Positions 27,712 through 35,465 of a stretch of 64,000 bases of DNA are shown piece by piece. A program made the translations under genes and the position numbers. The DNA lies in NCBI RefSeq assembly GCF_014075995.1, contig NZ_CP055153.1, forward strand, positions 4,712,001 through 4,776,000, given 5' to 3'. Position 1 is the stretch's first letter; each line of letters begins with the position of its first letter. Source of the stretch: Adhaeribacter radiodurans. Lineage in GTDB: Bacteria; Bacteroidota; Bacteroidia; Cytophagales; Hymenobacteraceae. Below the pieces are notes generated by a model, which did no database searches, had not been told where the DNA came from, and was given only the letters and a program-made list of their open reading frames with translations.

Positions 27712-27912
27712 AAGAATAAACTACGTCAGTTTGGGCGAGGAGAGCCTTTTAGCATTCCGGTGCTGAGGAACGAGGCATAGCGAAACGGAGTGAGCCAAGA
27801 TTCGCTAAACCGCCCAACTGCCCAAACGGGGCCCTACGGCCTTAAGGTAACATAGACCGTTCAATCGCATTAACACCTACGCCTTGAAAGATGCACTCTT
27901 TCAACAGTAAAA
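27712..27912 (-). repeat. R1 dispersed repeat, long copy h
   Basis: GTAACTAAGAATAAACTACG, CCTTTTAGCATTCCGGTGC, GAGCCAAGATTCGCTAAACC, ACGGGGCCCTACGGCC and, at the outer end, CTTGAAAGATGCACTCTTTCAA. It lies just upstream of the M1 peptidase gene. Confidence 0.75.
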
Positions 27913-27979
27913 CAGGAGAAGACTCAAAAAATCATTAAAAATAAAGTTTTATTCATGGTCTTTGTATTTTTAAATCAAC

Positions 27980-30556
27980 ATGAAGAATAGAATTGCCATA
28001 AGCATAACCACCCTGCTGTTCCTAACAATAGTAGCCTGCAGTAAAAAAATGATTAGTACTCAAAATATACTAGTAGAAAATGGAGTGAGTAAAGCCTTGG
28101 CCGATTACCGGCAATCCGTTATCAGTCAGCTGGGGTATAGCTTGCATTTTACTATTTCAAACGGGAAAAGCGCCCCCATTCAAGGTCAGGAAACCATTCG
28201 CTTTCACCTCAAGAACAATAAAACTCTACTGCAAATTGATTTTAAAGAAAAAGCTGATCATCTACAGACGATAAAGGTAAATGGTCAAGATGTTTCTATT
28301 CACCACACAAACGAACACCTGGTTATTCCCTCCGAAAATTTAAAAATAGGTTGGAATACCGTAGATATAACTTTTATTGCCGGTGATTTGTCGTTGAACC
28401 GGAATGAAGAATACTTGTACACTTTGCTGGTGCCTGATCGGGCCCGCACCGTTTTCCCGGTTTTCGACCAGCCCAACCTCAAAGCCAGCTTTACCTTAAC
28501 CTTAACGGTACCTAATGATTGGCAGCCTCTGGCGAATGCGCCGCTACGGGATTCTACTTCTACAGGAAATGCTAAAACCTACCGTTTTGCCCCTTCCGAT
28601 ACCATTAGTACGTACTTGTTTTCGTTTGTGGCCGGTAAGTTTAAGCGGGTAAGTCGGGAGGTAAACGGGCGCACCATGCATTTGCTGCACCGCGAAACCG
28701 ATTTGGATAAGCTCCAATTAAGCCTCGGCCCTATTTTCCGGATTCACGGCGATGCCCTGCAATTTATGCAGGAATATACGCAAATTCCCTACCCATTTCA
28801 GAAGTTTGATTTTGTAGCTATTCCGGATTTTCAGTACGGCGGAATGGAGCACGTGGGCGCTATCGACTACAAAGCTTCTTCCTTGTTTCTGGATGATGGA
28901 GCTACGCAGGACCAGAAAATTTCCCGGTCTAGCCTTATTTCGCACGAAACCGCGCACATGTGGTTCGGTGATTTAGTAACCATGCAGTGGTTTAACGATG
29001 TGTGGATGAAAGAAGTGTTCGCCAATTTTATGGCCGATAAAATAACGCAGGTAGCAGAAGCAAATACCAATTATGATTTAAAGTTCTTGGTAGATCATTT
29101 TCCGGCGGCTTACGCCGTGGACCGTACGGCTGGTGCCAACCCCATCCGCCAGCAATTAAATAACCTGCAGGATGCCGGTACAATGTACGGCAACATTATT
29201 TACCACAAAGCTCCCGTAATGATGCGGCAACTGGAACGACTTATGGGTCCGGAGGCTTTCCGGAATGGCTTACGGGAATATTTAAAAAAATACGCCTTTA
29301 ATAATGCTACCTGGCCCGACTTAATCCAAATTCTGGATGCCCATACGCCCGCCGACCTGAAAGCCTGGAACCAGGTTTGGGTAAATGAACCCGGTCGCCC
29401 GGTATTTAATTATGATTTAAAAACCGAAGGCGGTAAAATAACCGCGCTTACGATTTCCCAAAAAGCCGAAGATAATTCCGACCGGATCTGGCCTCAGATT
29501 TTTGAACTCACCTTAATTTACCCCGACCGGCAACAGGAAATTACCGTGCCCATGAACGCCCCCGAATTTACCGTACCCGAAGCAATTGGTGCGGCGGTAC
29601 CTGGTTTTATTCTGTTCAACAGTTCGGGCCAGGGTTATGGCGTATTTCCTACGGATGCCGAAGTTGCCAAAGGTTTAGTTCATCTGAAAGACCCGGTAGC
29701 ACGGGCTTCGGGGTACATTAGTTTGTACGAAAACATGCTCAATGGCCGTAGCGTAAACCCTAAAGATTTACTAAATTTTTACCGAGCTGCCCTTACCCAG
29801 GAATCTGAAGAACTCAATTTAAAACTAATTACCGGTAACTTGAGCAATATTTTCTGGCGATTAGTAAAACCAACCAACCGGCCTACCTTAGCCGCTGAAC
29901 TGGAAAAAGAATTGTGGCAAGCCATGGAAAAAGCCTCGGCGCAGAACAACAAAAAATTATTATTTAAAACGTACCAGAGCATTGCGTTAACCGCCGAGGC
30001 GCAAAAGCAATTATACCAAATCTGGGAAAAGGAGCAGCCACCTACCGGGGTAAAACTTACCGAAGACGATTATACTTCCCTGGCCCAGGCGTTGGCTCTC
30101 CGGGATTACTCCAACAGTAAGCAAATTTTAACGCAGCAACTCACCCGCATCCAAAACCCCGACCGCCAGCAACGCCTCCAGTTCCTGATGTTGGCTTTAT
30201 CCCCCGATGTCAGCGAGCGCGATGATTTTTTCTCTTCGCTGCAGCAAGAACAAAACCGCCAAAAAGAAGCTTGGGTAGTAAGCGCTCTTAGTTACCTGCA
30301 TCACCCTTTACGTCAGCAAACTTCCGAAAAATACCTGCCCATGAGCCTGAACTTGCTGGAAGAAATTCAAAAAACCGGCGATATTTTTTTCCCATACTCC
30401 TGGTTACAAGCTACCCTGGGTAATTACCAAACGTCTACTGCCGCCACTACCATCCGGACTTTCCTACAGCAGCACCCCAATTACAACCCCAAACTTAAAG
30501 CTAAAATTTTACAAGCGGCAGATGATCTTTTCCGGGCGGAGCGATTAGTAAAATGA
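27980..30556 (+). CDS. M1-family metallopeptidase (aminopeptidase N-like lipoprotein)
   Basis: Zinc aminopeptidase of 858 residues. Signal peptide with lipobox VAC gives acylation at Cys20, so it is expected in the periplasm or outer membrane. The M1 N-terminal beta domain occupies about 30-220. The exopeptidase motif is YGGMEHVGAIDY (287-291, MEH in place of the textbook MEN), and the zinc site is HETAHMWFGD (His322, His326) with Glu345 nineteen residues after His326 in VWMKEVFAN. A helical C-terminal domain extends to the end. It removes N-terminal residues from peptides. It is flanked by R1 copies h and i in outward orientation and appears monocistronic. Confidence 0.94.
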   Translation: MKNRIAISITTLLFLTIVACSKKMISTQNILVENGVSKALADYRQSVISQLGYSLHFTISNGKSAPIQGQETIRFHLKNNKTLLQIDFKEKADHLQTIKVNGQDVSIHHTNEHLVIPSENLKIGWNTVDITFIAGDLSLNRNEEYLYTLLVPDRARTVFPVFDQPNLKASFTLTLTVPNDWQPLANAPLRDSTSTGNAKTYRFAPSDTISTYLFSFVAGKFKRVSREVNGRTMHLLHRETDLDKLQLSLGPIFRIHGDALQFMQEYTQIPYPFQKFDFVAIPDFQYGGMEHVGAIDYKASSLFLDDGATQDQKISRSSLISHETAHMWFGDLVTMQWFNDVWMKEVFANFMADKITQVAEANTNYDLKFLVDHFPAAYAVDRTAGANPIRQQLNNLQDAGTMYGNIIYHKAPVMMRQLERLMGPEAFRNGLREYLKKYAFNNATWPDLIQILDAHTPADLKAWNQVWVNEPGRPVFNYDLKTEGGKITALTISQKAEDNSDRIWPQIFELTLIYPDRQQEITVPMNAPEFTVPEAIGAAVPGFILFNSSGQGYGVFPTDAEVAKGLVHLKDPVARASGYISLYENMLNGRSVNPKDLLNFYRAALTQESEELNLKLITGNLSNIFWRLVKPTNRPTLAAELEKELWQAMEKASAQNNKKLLFKTYQSIALTAEAQKQLYQIWEKEQPPTGVKLTEDDYTSLAQALALRDYSNSKQILTQQLTRIQNPDRQQRLQFLMLALSPDVSERDDFFSSLQQEQNRQKEAWVVSALSYLHHPLRQQTSEKYLPMSLNLLEEIQKTGDIFFPYSWLQATLGNYQTSTAATTIRTFLQQHPNYNPKLKAKILQAADDLFRAERLVK

Positions 30557-30596
30557 AAAAGCTCCCCTTTTGTTTTAGGAGGGATAAGTAGTTCTT

Positions 30597-30800
30597 TTGA
30601 AAGATTGCATCTTTCAAGGTTACTGTGCTAATGCGATTTAACCGTACGTGTTTGCCTCAAGGCCGGTGGGCCCCGTTCGGGCAGTCGGGCGGCTGAGCGA
30701 ACCTTGGCTCACTCTGTTGCGCCATGCCCCGTTCCTCGGCACCGGAACGCTAAAAGGCCCTCCTTGCCCGAACTGATGTAATTTATTCTTAGCTACGGTC
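30597..30800 (+). repeat. R1 dispersed repeat, long copy i
   Basis: TTGAAAGATTGCATCTTTCAA palindrome at the outer end, GGTGGGCCCCGTTCGGGCAG, GAGCGAACCTTGGCTCAC, CACCGGAACGCTAAAAGGCC, ending TATTCTTAGCTACGG. A degenerate R3-like start (AGCTCCCCTTTTG, 30563) precedes it. Confidence 0.8.
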
Positions 30801-31037
30801 TTTCTGAATATCTGCTTCTTGTTGATTATAAGTATGTATTAGGCGAACAAGGCTGATTAAGTTAGACCTAAAGTTTAGAATACTTCTTCTGCTTTAACCC
30901 AAACGCGAATCTACAATCTTAAACCTCCCTGATAGTTAGTAGCTTTCAACTACATATTTATAAAAAGTCAAGAAATAAAAATGGCGGAAGATGGTATTAT
31001 GACGTACGAAGTAATGGTTGGGAACTTAGATTCAGAT

Positions 31038-31163
31038 CAATGTCGTTAATTAAGGGTATCAGAAGGAAAAAAGTCCCCCTTGAAAGGGGATTGGGGATGA
31101 TTTAAAGTATCTGATCAAAGTTTGCATCAGTGTACTATCATTTATTAACTTAATGACACTGGG
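31038..31163. mobile_element. MITE-like element, copy 2
   Basis: Ends CAATGTCGTTAATTAAG and CTTAATGACACTGG match the termini of the element at 27426. Flanks GATTCAGAT and GATACAGAT look like a slightly diverged 9-base target duplication. The interior differs and includes CCCCCTTGAAAGGGG. It is older or more divergent than copy 1. Confidence 0.6.
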
Positions 31164-31348
31164 ATACAGATTTGTGGTAAAACTACAAAAGCCAGCTGGA
31201 ATTTACTTTTGAGCATGACGAAATCCTAAGCTGGGAAATTCAGGTATTAAAAGGGCCGGTTCCAAGTTGGAGGCCTGTTTTCAATTACCTTGCTTCTGCT
31301 TCTTTCATCCCGGGTAGCTTTTAAGCCAAAGCACGGCTTAGGTCAGGC

Positions 31349-31891
31349 TTATTTCCGGTCCGAAACCAGGATACATTGTTTACAAAAATTGGGTTCCCGC
31401 CATCCTCTTAAAAAATCTATCCGCGGCAATAATTTTTCATCGGTGTAGGGCATAATTAATTTATTATCCTGCCTGCCCAATAAGGGAGAAATATGGCCGG
31501 TACCATCCAAATCATAACCCGGAAAAGTATCGTAACACACAAGGGCTCCTCGGTGTTCGTTAATTCGGGATAACAAATAACTTAATGAAAATGCTTTTCG
31601 GATAGGAATGCCTAATAATCTGGCCTTTTCGTAACATTCTAATTCAAATCCTTTTAGCTCCAGATCCGGGAGGGTGTAGAACGATACGTTTAATCCGTAT
31701 TCCCGGAGTACTATTGCCAGGGCAATGAGGTAGGTACCCTTTCGGTGACAGGCCTGCGGCAGACGTCCCGCATTTACCCGTATTCCAAAATAACGGAGTA
31801 CTCCCCAGACCGCCATCGGGCCGCAAACACTATCGTAGCGCAAAATAGACTTAGGCGCACTCCAATAATAGGGGAAATTCTCGATCATCAT
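31349..31891 (-). CDS. C39-like (papain-fold) cysteine peptidase domain protein
   Basis: 180 residues, soluble. DSVCGPMAVWGVLRYFG places a candidate nucleophile Cys23 in the CGP context of C39-like papain folds. RKGTYLIALAIVLREYGLNV is the usual second helix region, and GTGHISPLLG provides a candidate catalytic His133. The third catalytic residue is not clear. There is no ABC transporter or bacteriocin gene nearby, so this is not a classical bacteriocin exporter peptidase. It may process a small peptide or bind one. ATG 31891; a second ATG follows immediately. The gene stands alone, with repeats downstream. Confidence 0.65.
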   Translation of the reverse strand: MMIENFPYYWSAPKSILRYDSVCGPMAVWGVLRYFGIRVNAGRLPQACHRKGTYLIALAIVLREYGLNVSFYTLPDLELKGFELECYEKARLLGIPIRKAFSLSYLLSRINEHRGALVCYDTFPGYDLDGTGHISPLLGRQDNKLIMPYTDEKLLPRIDFLRGWREPNFCKQCILVSDRK

Positions 31892-32571
31892 GCAAGAAGA
31901 CAGATTTCTAATTTACCAGCAACTACGCACCTATTCAGGTGTCGGTTGCTTTTATAAAATGGAAAATCCTGAATTTAACCCATTAATGCTACGTAAGGTG
32001 ACTCAGGTATTCAGCTATTAGTGCTTAGACTTGTGCGCATTTAAGCAATTATTTAGCAATGGTATATTACCACCATCTCCACCTCCGGTTTAGTAAATTA
32101 ATTTTATTTAATTACTTATTTTTAGAAAGTATTAACCTTGCTTAGATAGGGAAGATATTTTATTTTCTGCTTTTCTTTTAAAAGATAATTAAAAAGACAA
32201 AATAAATTATAATTGATGAGTTAGGAATAAGCTCCCCTCCTAAGTTTAGGAGAAATAGAGATAGTTGTTTTTTCACTGAAGCTGCACGTGAAAATGACTA
32301 TTTTTTTGTTCAGGTACTTAGAATTGTGCCCGAGAAGAAATTTTCACCTGTTCCATCTAGCCCGGCAAAATATGTAGTGGTTCGCTATTAGGTGCTTATT
32401 GTTAGTTTAGTAAATTTCTAATGAGCCACAACTTCCTATAAATAATAATCTCAACTAATTTCGTTGAAGTACTTATCAAATACCTATACTAAACTTACCA
32501 GTAAGGTTTTCTAATCCTTAATCAACTGCTCCCCGTAAAACTACCCCATTATAACCCGTGAAAACAACAGC
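31892..32571. other. Intergenic region
   Basis: AT-rich. Apart from the R3 copy at 32229-32322 I see no gene, terminator or RNA. Confidence 0.35.
32229..32322 (+). repeat. R3 repeat, copy 2
   Basis: AAGCTCCCCTCCTAAGTTTA, AGTTGTTTTTTCACTGAAGC, GAAAATGACTATTTT and TTCAGGTACTTAG align with the copies at 24762 and 48511. Confidence 0.7.
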
Positions 32572-33558
32572 ATGAAATACAGAAAACTAGGAAAAACCGG
32601 CATTGAAGTATCTGAAATTAGTTTAGGCACCTGGCAGGTGGGCGGCAAATGGGGTGAACCTTTCAGCCACGAAAACGCCGACCAGATTTTAAATGCCGCT
32701 CTAGATGCCGGCGTAAATTTTATTGATACCGCTGATGTGTACGGCGATGGGGAAAGCGAAAAGGCCGTAGGCCGGGTGGTAAAATCCCGCTCCGAATGGG
32801 TACACGTGGCTACCAAATGCGGCCGTCGCCTGAACCCGCACGTGAACGAAGCCTATACGCCTGATGCTTTACGAAAATTCGTGGAAGATAGCCTGCGCAA
32901 CACGGGTCTCGAAACCCTGGACTTAATACAACTGCACTGCCCACCCACCGAGGTGTATTACCGGCCCGAAATATTTGAACTGTTCGACCGGCTGAAAGAA
33001 GAAGGCAAAATCCAGAATATGGGCGTGAGCGTAGAAAAAGTAGAAGAAGCCCTGAAAGCCATTGAATTCCCGAATGTAACCACCGTGCAGATTATTTTTA
33101 ACATGTTCCGGCAACGGCCCGCCGAGTTGTTTTTCCGGGAAGCCCAGCGCCGCGACATTGGGGTAATTGTACGGGTGCCCCTGGCCAGCGGCCTGCTCAC
33201 CGGTAAGTTCCGCCCCGAAACCAACTTTGCCCCCGACGATCACCGTAACTTTAACCGCAACGGCGAAGCTTTCGACAAAGGCGAAACCTTCTCGGGTTTG
33301 GATTATAACATTGGCCTGGAAGCCGTAGCAAAACTTAAAAAACTGTTCCCGAACCAGGAAAATTTAGCCCCCGTAGCCTTACGCTGGATATTGCAATTTG
33401 AGGCCGTCAGCTGCATTATACCAGGCGCCTCCAAACCCAGCCAGCTTACCTCTAACCTGCAAGCCCTGGAAGTACCCGACCTCACCCCGGAGCAACTGGA
33501 AGGCGTAAAAGCAATTTACGAGGCTAAGATTAAGCCGCTGGTGCATTATAGTTGGTAG
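32572..33558 (+). CDS. Aldo/keto reductase
   Basis: NADPH-dependent oxidoreductase of 328 residues with the complete AKR (beta/alpha)8 pattern. The catalytic tetrad is Asp52, Tyr57 (FIDTADVYGDGESE), Lys82 (VATKCGR) and His122 (LIQLHCP). The cofactor-binding end is visible in IIPGASKPSQLTSNLQALEV. Soluble, cytoplasmic. It resembles the AKR branch that reduces sugars or short-chain aldehydes; the substrate cannot be told. ATG 32572. It is GC-richer than the genes that follow, and converges with the accessory region. Confidence 0.93.
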   Translation: MKYRKLGKTGIEVSEISLGTWQVGGKWGEPFSHENADQILNAALDAGVNFIDTADVYGDGESEKAVGRVVKSRSEWVHVATKCGRRLNPHVNEAYTPDALRKFVEDSLRNTGLETLDLIQLHCPPTEVYYRPEIFELFDRLKEEGKIQNMGVSVEKVEEALKAIEFPNVTTVQIIFNMFRQRPAELFFREAQRRDIGVIVRVPLASGLLTGKFRPETNFAPDDHRNFNRNGEAFDKGETFSGLDYNIGLEAVAKLKKLFPNQENLAPVALRWILQFEAVSCIIPGASKPSQLTSNLQALEVPDLTPEQLEGVKAIYEAKIKPLVHYSW

Positions 33559-33630
33559 GTGCAATTTGGCTAAATATAAAAAGATTAGCTTATCGAGCAT
33601 ACTCGTGTTAACCTCTGTTGTAGAAGAGCA

Positions 33631-35283
33631 TTATTTAATAAATTTTCTAAATGCTGAAATGATTTGAAATATAAAAAATGCTAAAACAATCTTTTGCAAA
33701 GCGTCCCAAAGATAGGCCCAAAAGCCTAAAGTGATGTTTGCTTCCGAATCAAATATTCTATCTAGTGTTCTTGCTGGATTTATTAATTGTGGTAAGACGT
33801 AACTAAAATTAGCGAATTCTATTATTGTTTCAGCAACTTCAAAACAATTTCTTGCAGGTTTTAATAATAACTTATCAGATGCGGTAAGGATAATTAAAAA
33901 ATAAAAAATTAAAGTTATTATTAGAACCTGTTTTATTGGTTTTACCCAATTCAGTCCAAAGTCATTTGTCTTTCCTAACCAAAGTATTATTCTATTTTGG
34001 TTAAGAAATTTAGCTTCGGTGCTAATTTGTTTTTCATAGCTTTTTAGTTCAGCAGCTTGAAACTCTAAAGCATGAATTTTATCACCTTGTTTTTCAAGAG
34101 CTTGTTTTAATTGCCGATAAATCTCCCTCTTCCTTTTGTTTTTATCAGAATTCTCCGGCATTGATGGTAAAAGACTTGTATCAACAAACCATGCAACACC
34201 TGAAGTAATTATTTCACTAACCTGTGAACTTATAATATCAACAGAATCAAACCTTTTCAGAGAAACATTAAAAAATTGAGCTTTACCCAGGTTAGAATTA
34301 TAAACCTGAAACTCAGAATTTGTATTTGGTATACCTGCACTTGAAGATAGAATGAGATTGCCAAAATTAATAAAATACTTAAAAGTTAATTTATGGAATT
34401 GGCATAAATTGAATACAAAATTACCCTTATGGTTATCACCTTCAATTTTCGCCTCCTTAAATGAACAACTACTAAACTGTACTGTTCCTGTCAAGCTTTG
34501 AGATGCAGCATTCAATAAAGATTCAATTTCTTGATTTGCTCCGTTTAAAGTGAAACTGATACCAAAATTTACCGAACTTATATATATATTCTTAAATCTA
34601 CCTAATAATCCATCCTTGTTATCTTCAAAATCAATCTGAACTGATTTTTTAAAATTATCTCTGCGTATAGTTAATGAGCCGGAAGATTTTACTCCTTTAA
34701 TATAAACATCATCATTAAAGTTATTTTCATTAAAAACAATACCATCAGTACTTTCGCCGCCCCAAATATGAACATCTTTTTCAAATTCAGTATTTGTAAA
34801 AGTTATACCACTAACATTTATAGATTGGTATCTAACCTTAGAATGTACTTTTGATTTATGAATTCTTATTATTCCATTACCATTTAATCTTGTATTACCA
34901 ACGTCTAATTTCTTTTCAAAAGTAGAACCCTCAATATAAATACCTCCTTTTTCTGTTATCAATTTAGAAATATTCAATTCATTAATTAATGATTCTTTAA
35001 TATTAACACCTCTTTCAAAATGATTATTCTGTTTAAATTCAAGCTTCGATATTTCACATTTATTAATAATTAAACTTGTTGATTCGTTAGAAAATTCTTT
35101 ATTAAAACCACTTGCTTTTGAACCATAAAAACCGAGCTTTTTATCAAACGTGGAATTATCAAAACTTACACCTATACCCAAATTACAATGCTTAAAACAA
35201 AAATTATCTTTAAAATTTACATTTGTTAATTTGGCAAATGTACATTTATAATCTTCTGAACTAATAACAATATCCCCTGACAC
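33631..35283 (-). CDS. AT-rich beta-helix/pentapeptide-like protein with two C-terminal membrane helices
   Basis: Not recognised as a named family. Residues about 1-370 are repeated short strands with N/F/S/K periodicity (e.g. GVSFDNSTFDKKLGFYGSKA, FTNTEFEKDVHIWGG), typical of a right-handed beta-helix related to pentapeptide repeats. A coiled-coil stretch follows (about 380-420, KRKREIYRQLKQALEKQGDK), then membrane helices at about 450-470 and 520-545 and a basic end (AFRKFIK). GTG 35283 is the first standard start, but the frame stays open and protein-like for 41 codons upstream (to 35407) with only ATT/ATA as possible starts. It follows hsdR on the same strand with a gap of roughly 60-180 bases. 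It is strongly AT-rich compared with hsdR, and is likely an acquired accessory, possibly defence-linked, membrane protein. Confidence 0.65.
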   Translation of the reverse strand: MSGDIVISSEDYKCTFAKLTNVNFKDNFCFKHCNLGIGVSFDNSTFDKKLGFYGSKASGFNKEFSNESTSLIINKCEISKLEFKQNNHFERGVNIKESLINELNISKLITEKGGIYIEGSTFEKKLDVGNTRLNGNGIIRIHKSKVHSKVRYQSINVSGITFTNTEFEKDVHIWGGESTDGIVFNENNFNDDVYIKGVKSSGSLTIRRDNFKKSVQIDFEDNKDGLLGRFKNIYISSVNFGISFTLNGANQEIESLLNAASQSLTGTVQFSSCSFKEAKIEGDNHKGNFVFNLCQFHKLTFKYFINFGNLILSSSAGIPNTNSEFQVYNSNLGKAQFFNVSLKRFDSVDIISSQVSEIITSGVAWFVDTSLLPSMPENSDKNKRKREIYRQLKQALEKQGDKIHALEFQAAELKSYEKQISTEAKFLNQNRIILWLGKTNDFGLNWVKPIKQVLIITLIFYFLIILTASDKLLLKPARNCFEVAETIIEFANFSYVLPQLINPARTLDRIFDSEANITLGFWAYLWDALQKIVLAFFIFQIISAFRKFIK

Positions 35284-35465
35284 TGTACTATCTTTAATTT
35301 CTACAATTTGACCAGGTTTATTGAATAATTTAATAAATTCTTCACTGGAATATTCAAAAGTCCTAGGTGGAGTGATTGAAGAGTATCTAATCTTTATATT
35401 TTTAAATTAAATTTATCCTTACTTAATAAATTTATATCTCTCAATTATAAAATATATGTAAGCTT

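Noticed and set aside
30981-31049. A 22-codon frame running into the second MITE
   Set aside because: Too short to support as a gene; kept only as a remark in the MITE finding.
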